Shown here: one piece after another, positions 21,170 through 33,929 of the stretch
Numbering within the stretch: position 1 is the stretch's first letter
Layout: each line of letters starts with the position of its first letter
From: Isoetes taiwanensis
Lineage: Eukaryota; Streptophyta; Lycopodiopsida; Isoetales; Isoetaceae
DNA: 64,000 nucleotides
Assembly (NCBI GenBank): GCA_021234155.1
Contig: JAJEKV010000086.1
Span: 4,634,257 to 4,698,256, forward strand
Direction of reading: 5' to 3'
Position numbers and translations under genes: made by a program
The notes under the pieces: model-generated
What the model was told of the DNA's origin: nothing
Seen by the model: only the letters and a program-made list of their open reading frames with translations
Database searches by the model: none

Positions 21170-23002
21170 CATGGCTCCTGCCAGACAGGCTAATGGGGGC
21201 TCGATTGAGCCTCATGGCTTGGGGCTGAAGCCAAGGGAGATGGCGAGGAGAAAGAATCCTCCAGTAAAGGGGAAGGGCGTGGGTCTCAGCATGCATGAAG
21301 AGGCGCGGGCTGTAGGAAGTGGCATGCAATTGGTGGCAGAGATGAGGGAGCTCTTGGAATCCCCTTCGGTTGAGAGGTATGTGGATTGCTCTTCCTCTCA
21401 ATATAATTCTGAGACCCAAGTAGATTGTGTTTTGGAGACTCTGGTCTTGATTCCATCAAGCATGCCCCTTTGAAACCGGATCTGTGATGCCCTCTGCCGC
21501 CTGGCTTGGGAAGGAATCACTCTTTGGTGATCGCCCTCTTCTAGGGTGCATGTAGGCGATGTGTCTCCTGGGGTGCCTCTCGGATACCTCTCGGGGTGCA
21601 GGCGGCAGCCCCAAATCTGTGGCGCCCGGACCGGGCGAGCAATGATAATTGCTGCTCGCATCACTCGGTAGGGGTTTTCAGATTGGATTAAGCGCAAGGC
21701 TCTCGAGTGTAGAACCGCCCGTGTTCAAGAAGCTCAAGTTTGTGGAGGATCATCACTGTTGACTTGCGGTGCACTCTTCGGAGACTCCATGGATAGATAT
21801 TGATCATACCGGGCATGTTCGGACCATTGAGAATCTAGTTTCATTTTGCGGTGTTGGGCTATTTCACGGGTTACATATTGGACACGAGGAGGTTTAGCTC
21901 TTGGCTTTTTGGACATCCGAGGCGGATTGGTTTGCCAAGGTATCGGTCTACGAAATTCTTACCAAATAATTTCTTCCTAATCATGTTTGAGGCCGAGTCT
22001 TACGTGCGGCAATTGGTTAGTCGGGGGTGGATCGTTGGGTGATTCATATGTGTTGTATCGATTATTATACTCCAAGCAATGTCCACCGGTTCTTTGGCCG
22101 GTTAAAATCCCGTGTTGGTTCAGATTCGGGATCTTCCTCGACCGATGGTGCCCGATTTCTTGGTTTCTATGGCCAATGGCCGGGTGTATATTTGGCTCAT
22201 TCTATTGTGCGAGGTCCCCAAGATCCGTATGTTGCTCACTGCTTTTGTAGCCTTTGTGCCCACTTCTCTTCAAAGGCGTAGTGGTCCCTGGCATTTTCTT
22301 TTCCGATTGAAGCTTTTGAATGGCTCTGAGATCCGGCGGATGTTTCCATCTATTGTGCTACCATTTGACCCTGTTGATGATCCTGCTAGTCCTGCTGGTG
22401 CTTGTGATGTGGTAGGGGTTGCAGGTGTTGATGCAGGGGCCCGGGATTCCTCGGTTCCTGAGGTCACAGGCAGAGGACTCCGTGGTGCAGTGAGTGGAGT
22501 TGGACGAGGTGGTGTGGTTGGGAGAGGTGGTGTGGGACGAGGCCGGGGCAGGCTTGCTGCTGGCCGCCCTTTTGATGGCGGGGCTAGGGGACGTGGTGGC
22601 TCAGGGGAGGGCTCAGATGATTTGGTTGTGGCTAGATCTGAGGACAGGGTTGTGGCAGGGGCTGGTGATCCTGCTGGGGATGTCCCAGTAGCGGTATGTG
22701 CTGAGCATGAGGTGGCTGGAGCAACCCGGTTGGAGGTAGAGACTAGTGTGGCCCATGACTCTATGGAGGTGCCTGGGGGACTTCCAACACGTGTTGGAAG
22801 TGGAATATCACGAGTTGTGGCCCATGACTTTGTGGAGGTGCCTGGGGGACTTCCAACACGTGTTGGAAGTGGAATATCACGTAGAGCGGCTGTGGGTCAC
22901 ATTGCTGTGATTAATCCTCTGGCTCTAGATGCTGACTCTGTGGAGTGGGCTGATGGCCTGGTGGGTAGGCATGTGGGGCTGGACACTTCTCCTCTGGGAT
23001 GA
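21170..23002 (+). pseudogene. LINE ORF1 (gag-like, DUF4283-like, RG-rich tail)
   Basis: A start at 21,170 (MAPARQANGGSIEPHG) opens a broken frame. Around 21,960-22,030 the plus strand reads FFLIMFEAESYVRQLVSRGW. Around 22,110-22,150 it reads VQIRDLPRPMVPDFLVSMAN. Together these recall the DUF4283 domain of plant LINE ORF1 and retrotransposon proteins. The last third (22,112-23,002) is open and has a glycine/arginine-rich RNA-binding-type tail (GRGGVVGRGGVGRGRGR), then a tandem duplicate of HDxxEVPGGLPTRVGSGISR. It ends at TGA 23,000-23,002, overlapping the ORF2 start by ATGA. Frameshifts lie between 21,473 and 22,112. Confidence 0.65.
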
Positions 23003-26000
23003 ATAGGTCGATCCTCAGTTGGAATGTGCGGGGGGTGCGGTCCTCTAGTAGTAAGAGGGCCCGTGTTTCTTTGGCACCGGCAGTAAGCGCCCCGATATTG
23101 TTTGCATTCGAGGAGCATAAGTGTCAGTGGGTGATATGTCAGCTCATGAATATGGTTGGTAGGCAGTTTGGCTTTATTGCTTCTTCTTCTGGGCGGACTA
23201 GTGGGGGTACTCTTATTGCTTGGAAGATGGATGTGCAGGTCACATACTCTGCAGCAGACAGGTTTGGTCGGTGGGCAATAATTAAGTGGTTGGAGGGCGG
23301 GCAAGAGTGGGGGATTGTTAATGTTTATGCCCCTAATCAGCCTTCTCAGCGGGGTGCTTTGTGGGCCACAGTCCGGAATAAGTTGCGAGCCCTTGGTGGG
23401 TTGCAGGTTGCTTGGTTGTTGTTAGGGGATTTCAATATGGTAGAGCGAGTAGAAGATCGCTCTGTGCAGGGATTTGAGAGGGACCAGTGGTCTCGTTTGT
23501 TGCAGGATTTGGCCTTGGTTGAGGTCCCTGGGGACTTGTCTTTCACCTATTGTAATAGGCAGATTGGTGCGGGCCGGGCGTATGCTAGGCATGACCGGTG
23601 CTATGCTTCCCCATGCGCATTGGATGGTGTGCCCTCTTTGCGCCGGAGTAACATTCTGTCTACCTCCATTTCTGATCATTACCCTCAGGTTTTGTCCAGT
23701 CAGGGTGCGGTTGCCTCTCGGCCTTCTCGGACGGTGTTCCGTTTGAACACCCGGCTTCTGGCTGATGCGGATTTCTCGGCCCAGTGCCAGGAGTTGTGGC
23801 TTGATACCTTTTCATCTCTGAAGGGTATGTCTGGTATGGTGACTGCGTTGGCCAGGGTGAAGCGTTTTGCTAAGGTCTTTGGTAGGCAGCGTGTGCGCGG
23901 AGCGGCGGCAGGAGTTGCATAGTCTTTATCGGGGAGTTGAGAAGATTCGCGCGTGACCTTCCGATGGCATTAGGGAGAATGCGGTGTTGCGGCGATTGTT
24001 GCTTTGGAGCAGATTAAAGTGCATGAGGCGCGTGTGAAGGCAGCCCTTACCTGGTTGAAGGAGGGGGATACAAGTTAAGTCGGTGTTCTTCTTGAGAAAC
24101 TAGGCGTGGCGATATCACGACATCTATGGCGCCCCTTGCTTTGCCTGCGATGGCGGACTTTGGAGGATCCCTGAGTTGAAGAGGAGGTATGTGCATGCTC
24201 ATTTCTCGGGTTTTTCTTGGCGACTCTTCCCTATGAGCAGGAGATCACGGGGAGCTTTGTTTGGGGGGTTAAGCCATCTATTTTGCCTCACCAACGTGAG
24301 AGCTTGGAGCAGGAGCTCTCGAGAGAGGATTTAAGCGGAGGCATGTATGTGCATGGCCAAGGATAAATGTCCCTGGGCTGGATGGCATCCCCTGTGGAGT
24401 TCTTTCGGACTTATTGGGAGTGGGCTGGTGAGTCATTGTACCGGGTGTATCTTGAGTTCTTTGCAGTCTTCTCACATGGATAGGATCTTGAATACCGCAT
24501 GCATTTCCTTGATTCCTAAGGTTAAGCAGCCTTCTACTATTAATGATTGGAGGCCTATATCCTTGTTGTCCTCTGTGTACAAGATTATTGCGAAAGCCCT
24601 GGCCGAGAAGTTGAAGCCGGTGTTGACTTCTTCCATTAGTAAGGTGCGATGCGGGTTTGTTCTGGGAGGAACATTTTGACTAATGTTGCCGCAGCCTTAT
24701 GAGGGCCTTTATTGGGCGGAGAACAGGTCAAGGCATTGCCTATCTTAAGCTTGACTTTGCCAAAGCTTATGATAGTGTCCGTTGGGGAGTTCTTGTCGCC
24801 ATGATGTTAGCGTTGGGCGTGGTCCACGCTTTACGGAGAACGATCATGAAGCTGCATAGGTCAAAGACGGGCTACGGTGGTGTGCCAGGGTGAACCCTCC
24901 GCCTTTTTCTCCTTAGGCAGAGGGGTGCGTCGGGGGTGCCCTTTGGCACCATTTTTGTTTACGATTGTATGCGGAGCCTTTGTCTCGATTGTTTTTTGGC
25001 TGCGGTGGAGGAGGGGGTGGTGGATGGGCCGGATGCGGGATGGTAGTCGCCAGATTATTAACCGGTTCGCCGATGACACTTTTCTCTTCTTGGTGGCAGA
25101 AGAGAGGAATTTGCGGAATGTGAAGGGTTTGCTGGATACTTTCTCCTTGGCCTCAGGCATTCTTCTGAATTGGGGTAAATGCTCCGCATTATGGGCCCGA
25201 TTGACTCGCCTCCCCTTGTTTGGCTCTATTCCCTTGGAAGGTGCTTCGGGTAATGTGTGTACTAAGGTTGTTGGGTATTCCCTTTGGAGGGGATGTTTCC
25301 ATGGGGAGGGTGTGGGATGAGATTTTGCGGGGGTTTAAAACACCTCAATTGGTGGAAGGGTAGCAAGTTGTCCATGGCGGTAGGATCACTATTGCCAAGT
25401 CGGTACTTTGTAGTACTCATGTGTATACAACATCTGCGATGTTAGCTCCTGAGGGTAAGATACAGGCTTTGGATAAGATTGTTCGAAATTTTGTGTGGGG
25501 CGGGGATGATGAAGGGGCGGTTGTTAAAGTGGCTTGGTGGAAGTGTCTCCGCCCCCGGGAGGATGGGGGCTTGGCCATTCCGGATTTGGCACCTTGCATA
25601 GTAAGGTGTTGGTCTCTAAGTTTATTTGGAGCATTCTCGCAGGGATGGAGCATCTTCTCACAGTGCGGCACTATTGTGGCAATCTCTTCGCCATTGTGTG
25701 GCATTTGGAAAGTAAATGCGTGCATGTAGAGTTGCCACAGGCAACGCTTTGTTGTATGGTCTCGGCCTTTCCCACATCGCGTCCCCTTTTCTCCGCGGGG
25801 TGTTGCGGGCTTGGGATCACGTATGCGTGTGCTCTTCCGGCTAGATTATGCCTCGGTTTATCACCACTCTTCTCCTTTCTTGTGGGTTCCTCTACCTCTA
25901 GCGTACTTGCCCTTTGGCGCCTTTGTGCATGCTGGGACTTGAGCCCGTTGGAGGCGAAGCTCTTTGTGCTCACCTTGGAGGATTGGTATTGGGATGGTCA

Positions 26001-26772
26001 GCTAGCCGTGGGAGTTCTTCGAGCTCGCTTTCGCTGAAGGGCGGTGGACAGGGCTATCGGGAACAAGTGGCGGGGAGTATTCCGCTACATATACCTATAG
26101 TCCCTCGGGGTGATGTGGTGGTGCAGGTTTGGAAGGTTCATCCGGATGTTGTATCTTCTTGTTTTGTGCGGTCTTGTTACGGGTGTTGGCTATTCATGAC
26201 ACTCTGCCCCCCGGTGCAAGTGGTCTCTGCGGCTTCCGGGTTCTCGATGGCTTCGGTTTGGGCGTGGACATGGAGCTCACTTCCCCACAGAAGGTTCGGG
26301 TGCTTATGTGGCGGTGGTGTGCACGGCCTCGTGGTGAATGTCCTTGTGAGTCGGTTTAGGCGGGTGTGAGCCCTCTTTGCCCTTGTTGTGGCCTTCATCG
26401 AGAGGCTGTGGAGCATTATGCGGTTTTATGCCCTCATTTGCGGGTTGCCCGGGATTGGGTCGGGGCTCTGTTTGGTGAGATTGAATAGCCAACAATTCTT
26501 TGCTTCATGTGTATCACGGTGTTTGGCCGCCAGACGGCAGCAAGCCTTGCATCCGTCGTGGCTTGGCTTGGTTGGTGTGGTTGATTTGGAAGCGGCGGCG
26601 GTTGTGGATCTTTCAAAGGATTCAGCAGCCTGCAGCCTCTCTGATTCCTCGACTCAGGTACAAGCTATTTCAAAGCTTTTTGGTGTTCCCGGGATTAGTA
26701 GAGCGGAAGTTTTCCATTTGGCGGGACTTCTTGGGTGTGGTAGATGGTGATGGTCAGTTTGTACAGCAGTAG
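22999..26772 (+). pseudogene. LINE ORF2 (endonuclease, reverse transcriptase, zf-RVT)
   Basis: Residues 1-308 are an open endonuclease domain: ILSWNVRGV, FAFEEHKC, LLLGDFNMVERVE and SISDHYPQ. After 23,922 the frame is broken repeatedly. RT motifs follow in order: LIPKVKQPSTINDWRPISLL (about 24,510), LKLDFAKAYDSVRW (24,750), GVRRGCPLAPFLF (24,915), RFADDTFLFL (25,065), LLDTFSLASGILLNWGKC (25,130) and IVRNFVWGGDDEGAV (25,480). The zinc domain CPCCGLHREAVEHYAVLCPH is near 26,375. The tail WLIWKRRRLWIF ends at 26,772. This is the full plant L1 order. At least six frame changes make it non-functional. Confidence 0.88.
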
Positions 26773-26888
26773 AGTTGCAGTTGTTGTGGAGTGTCGAGGT
26801 ATCACTGTCTCTTTGGGGCAGTTCTCCTTCCTCCTCACTTGCTTTGTAACATTACCATTCTTTTAATATATTGCTGACACAGTTCTTC

Positions 26889-26899
26889 AAAAAAAAAAA
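26889..26899 (+). other. poly-A tail of the LINE
   Basis: An A run ends the LINE immediately before the right target-site duplication. Confidence 0.85.
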
Positions 26900-27868
26900 G
26901 TTTGGCCAAAGCTTGCAACCCAAGTAACATGCAAATAAGACATATAAAACACATAGACAAAATCATGCCAAGGGAATCAAACCCCTTGGGCTTCGCTTCA
27001 AGCATACCATGAGGCATGTCCTCCCCTTAAAGGGTTGGGGGCTATTCCCATGCAATAATGGGAGATTCAAAACAGTAAGGCAATATCATTCTGAATCATA
27101 TACAAGGAAAAGAAAACAGAAAACATATCACTCCTTTTTTTCTAGATTTGTCTTACCAAATGTTTGGTTTTTATTTTGCAACCTGCCAACAGTGTACAGC
27201 ACAATCCACATGCAGTTTTCCTCCCATATTTGATGCACACACATGCAAGGAAAGAAGCAGTAGAGAAATGAAACATATTAAAACAAGAGACAACAAAAAG
27301 GGCAGCCAGGAAGCTCAAGACTGCCCCAAAGTCACACTCAGATCCCCATCATGGCCTCCTTTCTCATGGCCAAGCCAACCAAAAGAATAAAAAGCAATTT
27401 ATACAAATTGAAACCTATGTTTGAATGGCATAAATCAGAAGCTCCATATCATCTCCAGGGATTTGAATCTGCAGGTTTACACATGTCTAAATGTATCTAC
27501 TTTAAGCCACCCAAACAGAATAAGGTCTGGCATTTAGGCTTTGCAAGACGGCCTAATAGCTCAATATGCAAGGACCATGCAGTAATCGGCTCTTAAGGAT
27601 AACCAGGATCCATTCACCTCCTTGAAAGCTTCCAGATAAGCAATGAACGATCATCTGCTGCGAAAATAATGGTGTCTCCACATAAAAAGAGTTATTCATT
27701 TACATAAAGGTCCATGAAGATCACCAATACTGCAATTTACACAATCATGTCCCTTTGAGCCTACTTGAGCTTATACACAAGAGAGAAGCTTTCCATGTGA
27801 GAGGGCTGAAAATCTGCTTCTTAGTTCCTGAATTTGTTGCTATGGTATATATACCACAGATCTACAGC
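26898..27868. repeat. duplicated block D2, copy C (second part)
   Basis: Continues the match to 8335-9253 after the LINE insertion, with a few small indels (for example an additional CAAGACTGCC near 27,318). I see no gene here. Confidence 0.85.
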
Positions 27869-29170
27869 AAAGCCCACCAGCCGTTCCAATTTTATTGTAT
27901 TGAGACGTTGCTCTGTGCTGAGTTATAGCAAAGGCATTTAGTCATGAATTTGATGCATAAATCGTGTTTGAAAATATTGTTCTGCTTCTTTGTTATAGGA
28001 GGTCCTAATTTAGAAAGTGGTATGGCGCAGAGGATAGGCCTGTTAAAAATGAGATTTCTTAAACAAGGTCAATTTAAGTAAACAACCATGAATTACCTGT
28101 GCTGGAATGCTTGAAAAGGTTTTGAACCAAGAGTTGGTACGATCCTGGCATAGGCATGCATTATATATAATATTCTAACATTTTTTATCAAATGCCATTA
28201 TCTAGTACACCAGAATATAAAGTCAGGATAAATAGAGGATAGTATACTTCAGGTGAAGTACAACAACGAGGACAGTTATAAGTGTTGCTTCTGTTTATTA
28301 TTTCTCAGGCATCCATATGCTTTTCTCTATGGAAGAATGCAATCTGTTATGTTAATTATGTCATTGGCCCAGCCTGCACATTTTTTGGTCAGCGCATGAA
28401 AGAATAACAAAACTAGGCAAATTGGGATTTATTTTTCAGCATATCCAAGAGCGCGAGGGAAGGAATTTTGTCGGTGGCTCTTGGTGTTTTATGTTCTAAG
28501 ACTTTCTTCACAGGCCTACTTTTCCTACTTCAAATATGGACCCCATGATCTCCATACTTGCTGCTCAAGCTGGCGACTGCTTCAAGTCCAATTCGTCAAA
28601 TGTGCTGTCTTTTTTTAAATCCTCAAGCTCATGTCTTTACGATTTTCAATTCAACTTCAATGACTTTATTAACAATGTCCTGCATATAAGAAAAGAATAT
28701 AAAAGCAGTGAATCACAGGTGCCTCATAATAATCTAAATAAAGTGAGTTTACAGTGACAGATGCAGAGCTGGCACAGGATTTGGAGCTTCGTAAAACTTC
28801 TGATAGATACTAAGAAATGCATCTTGCTAAACTTGGCACTGTCAACTTCTTCTTGACATCCTTTGAGCAAAGGTGGACAAGTTCTTGTCATCATCAGCCA
28901 CTTTTAAAATTTGAAATGGAATTGGGAACAAATTATTGTACCCTTAATACCGCAACATTAGAAATCGCTAAAGGTAAAAAATGTTAAATGTACTACTTAA
29001 ACTTTGCAACCACTCAAATAATTCACATATAAACAAGTCTCCGATTGCGGAAAACATGATACATGCACACCACATTTTATACATGCTAAGCAGCTAATTT
29101 GAAAGAAGAGTACCTGGATGAAGCCCAGCTTTGATAATCTTGACATGAATTTGCTTTCCTTTGACCAAGG
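27869..29170. other. no recognisable gene
   Basis: AT-rich spacer. The small open frame 28,536-28,757 shows no domain. I looked for a terminal inverted repeat of the gene pair to the right and did not find a convincing one. Confidence 0.45.
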
Positions 29171-32100
29171 CTATATAGAAAAACAACCTGTATCATCTTG
29201 GATTTTGTCTTCTTGGTTTGCGTTCTCTACATCCCCTTCCGTCGGATTTTCATATGTGATTGAAAGTATAGGCACGATCTCGGCCGCATAGTTAGCCGAC
29301 TGGTTGTCAAAATTCATCTTTATCTGCTCCATCTGCTTTCTCATGTCCTCCCGCTCTTTAGCCAGACCTGGAGGTAAGTCGGCCTTAGAGGTGGAAGCTT
29401 TATTTCTTGCACTACCTATTGGACCCCTAGGTGCCACCTCTAGCACTTTCTCGAAAAAAATATCAAGGAAGTCCTTGGCTTGACCCAACACGTTGACTCT
29501 AAAGGGCAGAAGGCTTCAATTAGAAAACTCGAAAGGGCCAAAGAAAACCCGTACTTATTCAGCCTCCCCTTATGCGCCGTCAGTAGCTCATACTTGATTG
29601 GTGAATTAAGGACAGGGTCGACCCAGTTTTCTTCTTCCTCTTCGTCCTCTGTAAGGTCCACATCCACATCTGCAGTCCCTTTCCCTTTGTCTTCAGCATT
29701 GGATTCGACATAAAAACATTTTTCACTAGGGGTTCATCTAGCCGATAGCGCTGCCAAGCAATCTTCTCACCTTCTGGTTTTCCCTTGAGTCTTTCATATT
29801 CTTTATCATCCATAATGGCTATCATAAGGACTAGCACATGTGAGATCTTACTTTTGATACTGAACTCACTATCTTTGTTTTTATCTATCATTACTGCTTG
29901 CCTCATCACTTTAATGCATTCGAGATCATTTGCAGCAGATAGTGCATATGCGTAGGACATGTCGGAGTGGCAAACGGTCACGATGGTATAATGCATCTCA
30001 GTCGTAAAACCACCGCATGTGTTGAAGAAGGTGCTGTAATCATCTTATGTCCATCTCATGCCACGGCCCATCACCCACGTCTGGTATGGCACACTTATAA
30101 CCAGTGGACACCTTATAGAAAAAAGGAGACTCCTCTTCTGGCGTCTGTTTCACCAAAGCAACTTTTCTTTTTAGGTCAGACGCCACTTTCATGTGAATCC
30201 CCTTTTTTCCACATTCTTCGCCTTTTGCTGCTTCACAAAATCTTTTGACCAGAACACATATTTCTTAATATCATCATTAGATACGTTGTACTTTTGCATT
30301 AAGCCTATTTCTGATAACATGAAGTCTCCTGTAAGCCTTTGCAGTTCTTCGCCAACAGCCTTTTTCAGGACTTTCATATCTTTTACCTGTTCGCAGGCAT
30401 CTTTGAAAGATGTCAAGTGCTTTGCTGCAGACGTTTTCTTGTAGACAACTTCCTTTCTAATGCACCTCTCTAGGACAGAGATTAATTCTGCATCATCCAA
30501 TCCTTGTGCCTTCCTCATCTCTATGACACCTAAATAAAAAATAAACGTATCTTGCGGAGGAAACCTGCCAGACGAATCTGGCAACTTCTTTTCCGTATAG
30601 GCGTCCCAGAATTCGTTCCACTTTTTCCATACCTGGTCAGAAGAAAAAATAATCTTGCAGGCATCCTTTTGCACCGTTTGAGCTTCTGAGCTAGCACCTA
30701 ATTCATCCCCTTTTTTTGGTGCTCTTACTCTTGTCCTGTATTATGGTTTGGCACAGTGTCCTTTCTAGTAATTTGAATTCGACACTCTTAGATTGCCCTT
30801 GACTGGTTGGCATTGGTTTTCCATATTCGATCCATTGGTTACGAGCGTGCCGCAACTGCTCCATATACAGACTGCAAAATACGGGGCATTAGATAAATAA
30901 CATAGACAGGCCATCAAAACAATAACAATATAAAATGTGCCAGGCGCGTTTTCGTTAATTACGAATTTATAAGAAATGCGCATGACGCGATTTCTTCATG
31001 TATGCCACATGAAGAAATCGTGCCAGATGCGTTTCATTTACGTGATTAACGAAAACATGCCTGGCGCGATTTGGAATGCTAAAGGACATGCACATTAAAG
31101 CAGCAAATCGCGCCTGGCGCGGTTTGGAAGTTCCAGACTAGCTATGTGTGGGAAAATGAAATACCTTTTATATAGGAATGTCTTTCCCATGTCATTCAGT
31201 AGCGCGCTGATTTCGGCTAATTCTGTTGCTGTTGTTGAGCCAATGAGGAACCGACAATTTCTGACTGAGTATAGTCTATAGAATAACTGATTTCCAATTT
31301 TTTGTGCTTGACCGATCAAAACCTTCTGCGCCTCCACTGAATGCTGGCCATCTATTATCATGAAGTGAATATCCAGGTTGCCAATGAAATCTTCAAGTTT
31401 ATTCCATATCAACACCTTCTTCGTCTTCATATCAAAAGGCACCACATCTGCCGGCATTGGCACCTACCCTAGGTTTTCAATGATGCTGTTGACTATTTCC
31501 ATTGCGTGCTGCTTGTCTTATCTTCTGCTGACAAACATAGCCTTCGTGGACCTGAAAAGCATGTCGACATGGACTGGATTGGTGAAGTTAAGGCCTAGTG
31601 GATACTTGTCAGCATACTTCTTGAGTTTGCTCATGGCCTCTAACTGTCTCGCCTCATCACTAGTCAAATCTGTAATGGATAGAGCGTCTGTTGTTTCCCT
31701 ACCTCTAGAACTTGCATCTTCCTTCTCTTTTAAAGCTTGTAGGTACACACTAGCTGACGGCCTTGTACTGATTGCTCTTCTCACAACTGAGAGACCTTCA
31801 CATATTTTTTTTGGTGTCAATGGTTCACCACCTGACCAGCCAAATTTGAAGAGGTTATCTGCGGCCTCATCCGTTCTTAGGGCTGTCTCTTTAAAGGAAC
31901 TGGCACTGTAGCGCATTAACTTCTTCAATCCTTTTTTTATTTTTCTGAACCGCTTCAAGTAATACGAAACAGTATGAATCGTCTTGTTCTTCGCATGTGA
32001 TCAGAATACCTTGTTTCTTCATTTGATCTATTTCCTTAACTCTAGACATGAAAATAAGGTCTGTCTTTCTGCTAGTCTTGAAGATCTCCACAAACCATTC

Positions 32101-32950
32101 AGAGCCCTCTGGTAGATCTTCTTCTGGACATGGAGGCTTTACCTAAGCCTTTATTATTCCAGTGGTATCGTCCATGGTCACAACGTGTGCCAAATCTGCA
32201 ACTAATACATCTTCCTCCGTTCTTGGTTTTTTTGGTGCCGATGTCCCGTGACCCTGCACAAGCTTTGATTTTCTTTTCACATTTTTAGAAGATCCTGAAA
32301 GTTACAATCATGTGGTGATTAATGAAATCGCGCCGAGCGCGTTTTGATAGATGCCTTACTACGGAAAACATAAATGGTATACATGCAAGTAACAGAGACA
32401 GCAAAAACAATCATATCAGAGACGCTCTATATTATAAATCGCGCCGAGCGCGTTTTTTAGAGAGGCCCTACAGACGCTCTATATTATAAGAGACATACTA
32501 GACTACAAAAAAGTCGACTCCAAAGAACTGGAGAATACAGAACAAAACTATAAACAAACAAGTGCAAGAAACTATAATTAAACAGTCTACATTATAAGAA
32601 CTGGAGAATACAGAACAAAAAACACAGAGTACATGAGAAGATTATAACAAAAAACATACAAAACAAAGTAGTAAAAGCAGTAGAAATGACACAGAAGCAA
32701 TATGAAAAGTAGAAATAATACAGAGACAGTAGAAAAATGATAAAAAACGACATAGACAGTAGATAAAACTTAAAAATAACACAGAAACTGTAGAAATCGA
32801 GAAGAAATAGTATAAGCATAGATAAATACCTGCTTCCTGAGTGCTGGCAACCTGTTCAGGAATTTCCTGAGTGTTGGGCTGTCGCCCAGCTCTCCCTGCG
32901 CCTCTCCCTCCACCTCTACCTCTCGCTACGCCAGATCCTCCAGACGCCAT
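29171..32950 (-). pseudogene. multi-exon gene with ParB-like DGQHS motif, unknown family
   Basis: Minus strand. Exon 1 (32,950-32,830) encodes MASGGSGVARGRGGGRGAGR plus a short tail, then a GTATTT donor. Exon 2 starts at 32,294 after TTTCAG and runs to about 31,165 (donor GTATTT). It carries EGSEWFVEIFKTSRKTDLIF, FGWSGGEPLTPKKI, then VHVDMLFRSTKAMFV and DIHFMIIDGQHSVEAQKVL. The last resembles the DGQHR/ParB-like fold. A later exon starts at 30,871 after TTGCAG. It covers a helical region (30,674-30,189) and an acidic segment with ENWVDPVLNSPIKYELLTAH (about 29,650), ending near 29,171. In-frame stops at 31,518-31,520 and 31,474-31,476 and several frameshifts mark it as broken. Function is unknown. 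It is divergent from the transposase-like gene on the plus strand. Confidence 0.55.
30936..31068. repeat. nested palindrome in the intron
   Basis: The outer arms GCCAGGCGCGTTTTCGTTAA and its imperfect complement (…TTAACGAAAACATGCCTGGC) enclose an inner hairpin, CGATTTCTTCATGT-ATGCC-ACATGAAGAAATCG (30,988-31,020, 14-bp perfect stem). The outer tips are copies of the dispersed GC palindrome. Confidence 0.85.
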
Positions 32951-33450
32951 ATAGCTGCAATGTTCGAATGCAATGTTATGGGACGCGATTCAAATTTATA
33001 CGTATGGGTGCATTATCTGAACCGTCAGATTGCTATCCGATTTTAAATTACAACTATCCCGCCTATATTAACCGCTTATCCCGCTCATTTCAAATTAAAA
33101 ACTTAATTTTATTATTAAAGCACATCCACGAATATTTATTTTTATTATTTTCAAGAAACGCCTATGTGGCACGCTGCTTCCACATGCTCATTCGCCACCG
33201 AATTTTTCAAGAAATCCGATCAACTCGCCGACTTCTTCCAGTCAACCGCCTCCTCGACTGATCAACTCGCCTCCTCGACTGATCGACCACCTCGACTAAG
33301 TGATCGCCTCCTCGACTGATCGACACACTATCATGTCGGTCGAACTATGATGAGTGCTATCAGTAGGATTTGAAAACTGTTCTTGAAACATATTATATTC
33401 TTGAAGACTGTTCATGTGAAATCATTCTTTTAATGTTTTCAATTATCAGC
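32951..33450. promoter_or_regulatory. shared upstream region of two divergent genes
   Basis: About 500 bp between the ATG at 32,950 (minus) and the first recognised plus-strand exon at 33,451. It includes a short minisatellite at 33,240-33,325. No clear TATA or known operator is identified. Promoter function is inferred only from the divergent layout, and an upstream plus-strand exon may also be hidden here. Confidence 0.35.
33240..33325. repeat. CCTCGACTGATC minisatellite
   Basis: Four imperfect repeats of CTCCTCGACTGATC(GA), several holding the tetramer GATC, in the divergent promoter region. Confidence 0.8.
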
Positions 33451-33817
33451 GTGGGAGAAGAATGTTATCTATTAACAGCAAACTTAAAGCGTCGACTTGG
33501 ATTATGTAAAATCGAAGACCTGGAACCTGAATCTAATTGCCATGGTGTCCCTCTTGGAAACAGTTTCTGTAAAGTTAGCATTATAAATTGCAACTATGAG
33601 GATGAAGCTCTTCCAAGAAGACATCCTGGTGGCAACACAATCGGGGAGAGCGTGGGCACATTTGTGGCATGGCCAAAAGAACGTCTAAAAAAGGTATGTA
33701 CAGACCTTCTGATACAAAGAAGCTATAATTTATTAGATCATGACTTATCAAAAGGTATGTATATGAGGATAGTAAAAAATGAATATATCATAACATCTGC
33801 GTGATGTTGTGAATTTT

Positions 33818-33929
33818 GAATTCTTTGATGCTCTTTAGCCAGTCTTATCAACCCCATGAAACTACACATTAACGAAAATGTGTAGTTTCTTGGGGTTGGT
33901 CATACTGGCTGGAGGGCATCAAAGGATTC
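33818..33929. other. 112-bp foldback, precursor-miRNA-like
   Basis: The arms 33,818-33,870 and 33,877-33,929 are about 53 nt each and pair with roughly nine mismatches around the loop AACGAA. The best-paired part is AAACTACACATT next to the loop. It lies in the large intron just after the DUF8039-like exon. It could be a short MITE or a hairpin RNA precursor. Confidence 0.7.

Larger units (their letters stand above)
20869..26913 (+). mobile_element. complete LINE insertion with poly-A and 16-bp TSD
   Basis: The repeat AAGTTTGGCCAAAGCT lies at 20,869-20,884 and, overlapping the end of the poly-A, at 26,898-26,913. The equivalent site in block D2 copy A (about 8335) is uninterrupted, which proves the insertion. 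The element is 20,885-26,897, about 6.0 kb. It has a 5' region, ORF1 (21,170-23,002), ORF2 (22,999-26,772), a short 3' UTR and a poly-A run from about 26,889. It is visibly GC-richer than its surroundings. Many frameshifts and stops in both ORFs show it is dead, although its ends are sharp. It is a plant L1-like LINE judged by endonuclease, RT and zf-RVT order. Confidence 0.9.

Noticed and set aside
29171-30200. DNA methyltransferase domain in the DGQHS gene
   Set aside because: ParB-methyltransferase fusions exist in phages, so I looked for DPPY or FxGxG motifs in the C-terminal part and found none.
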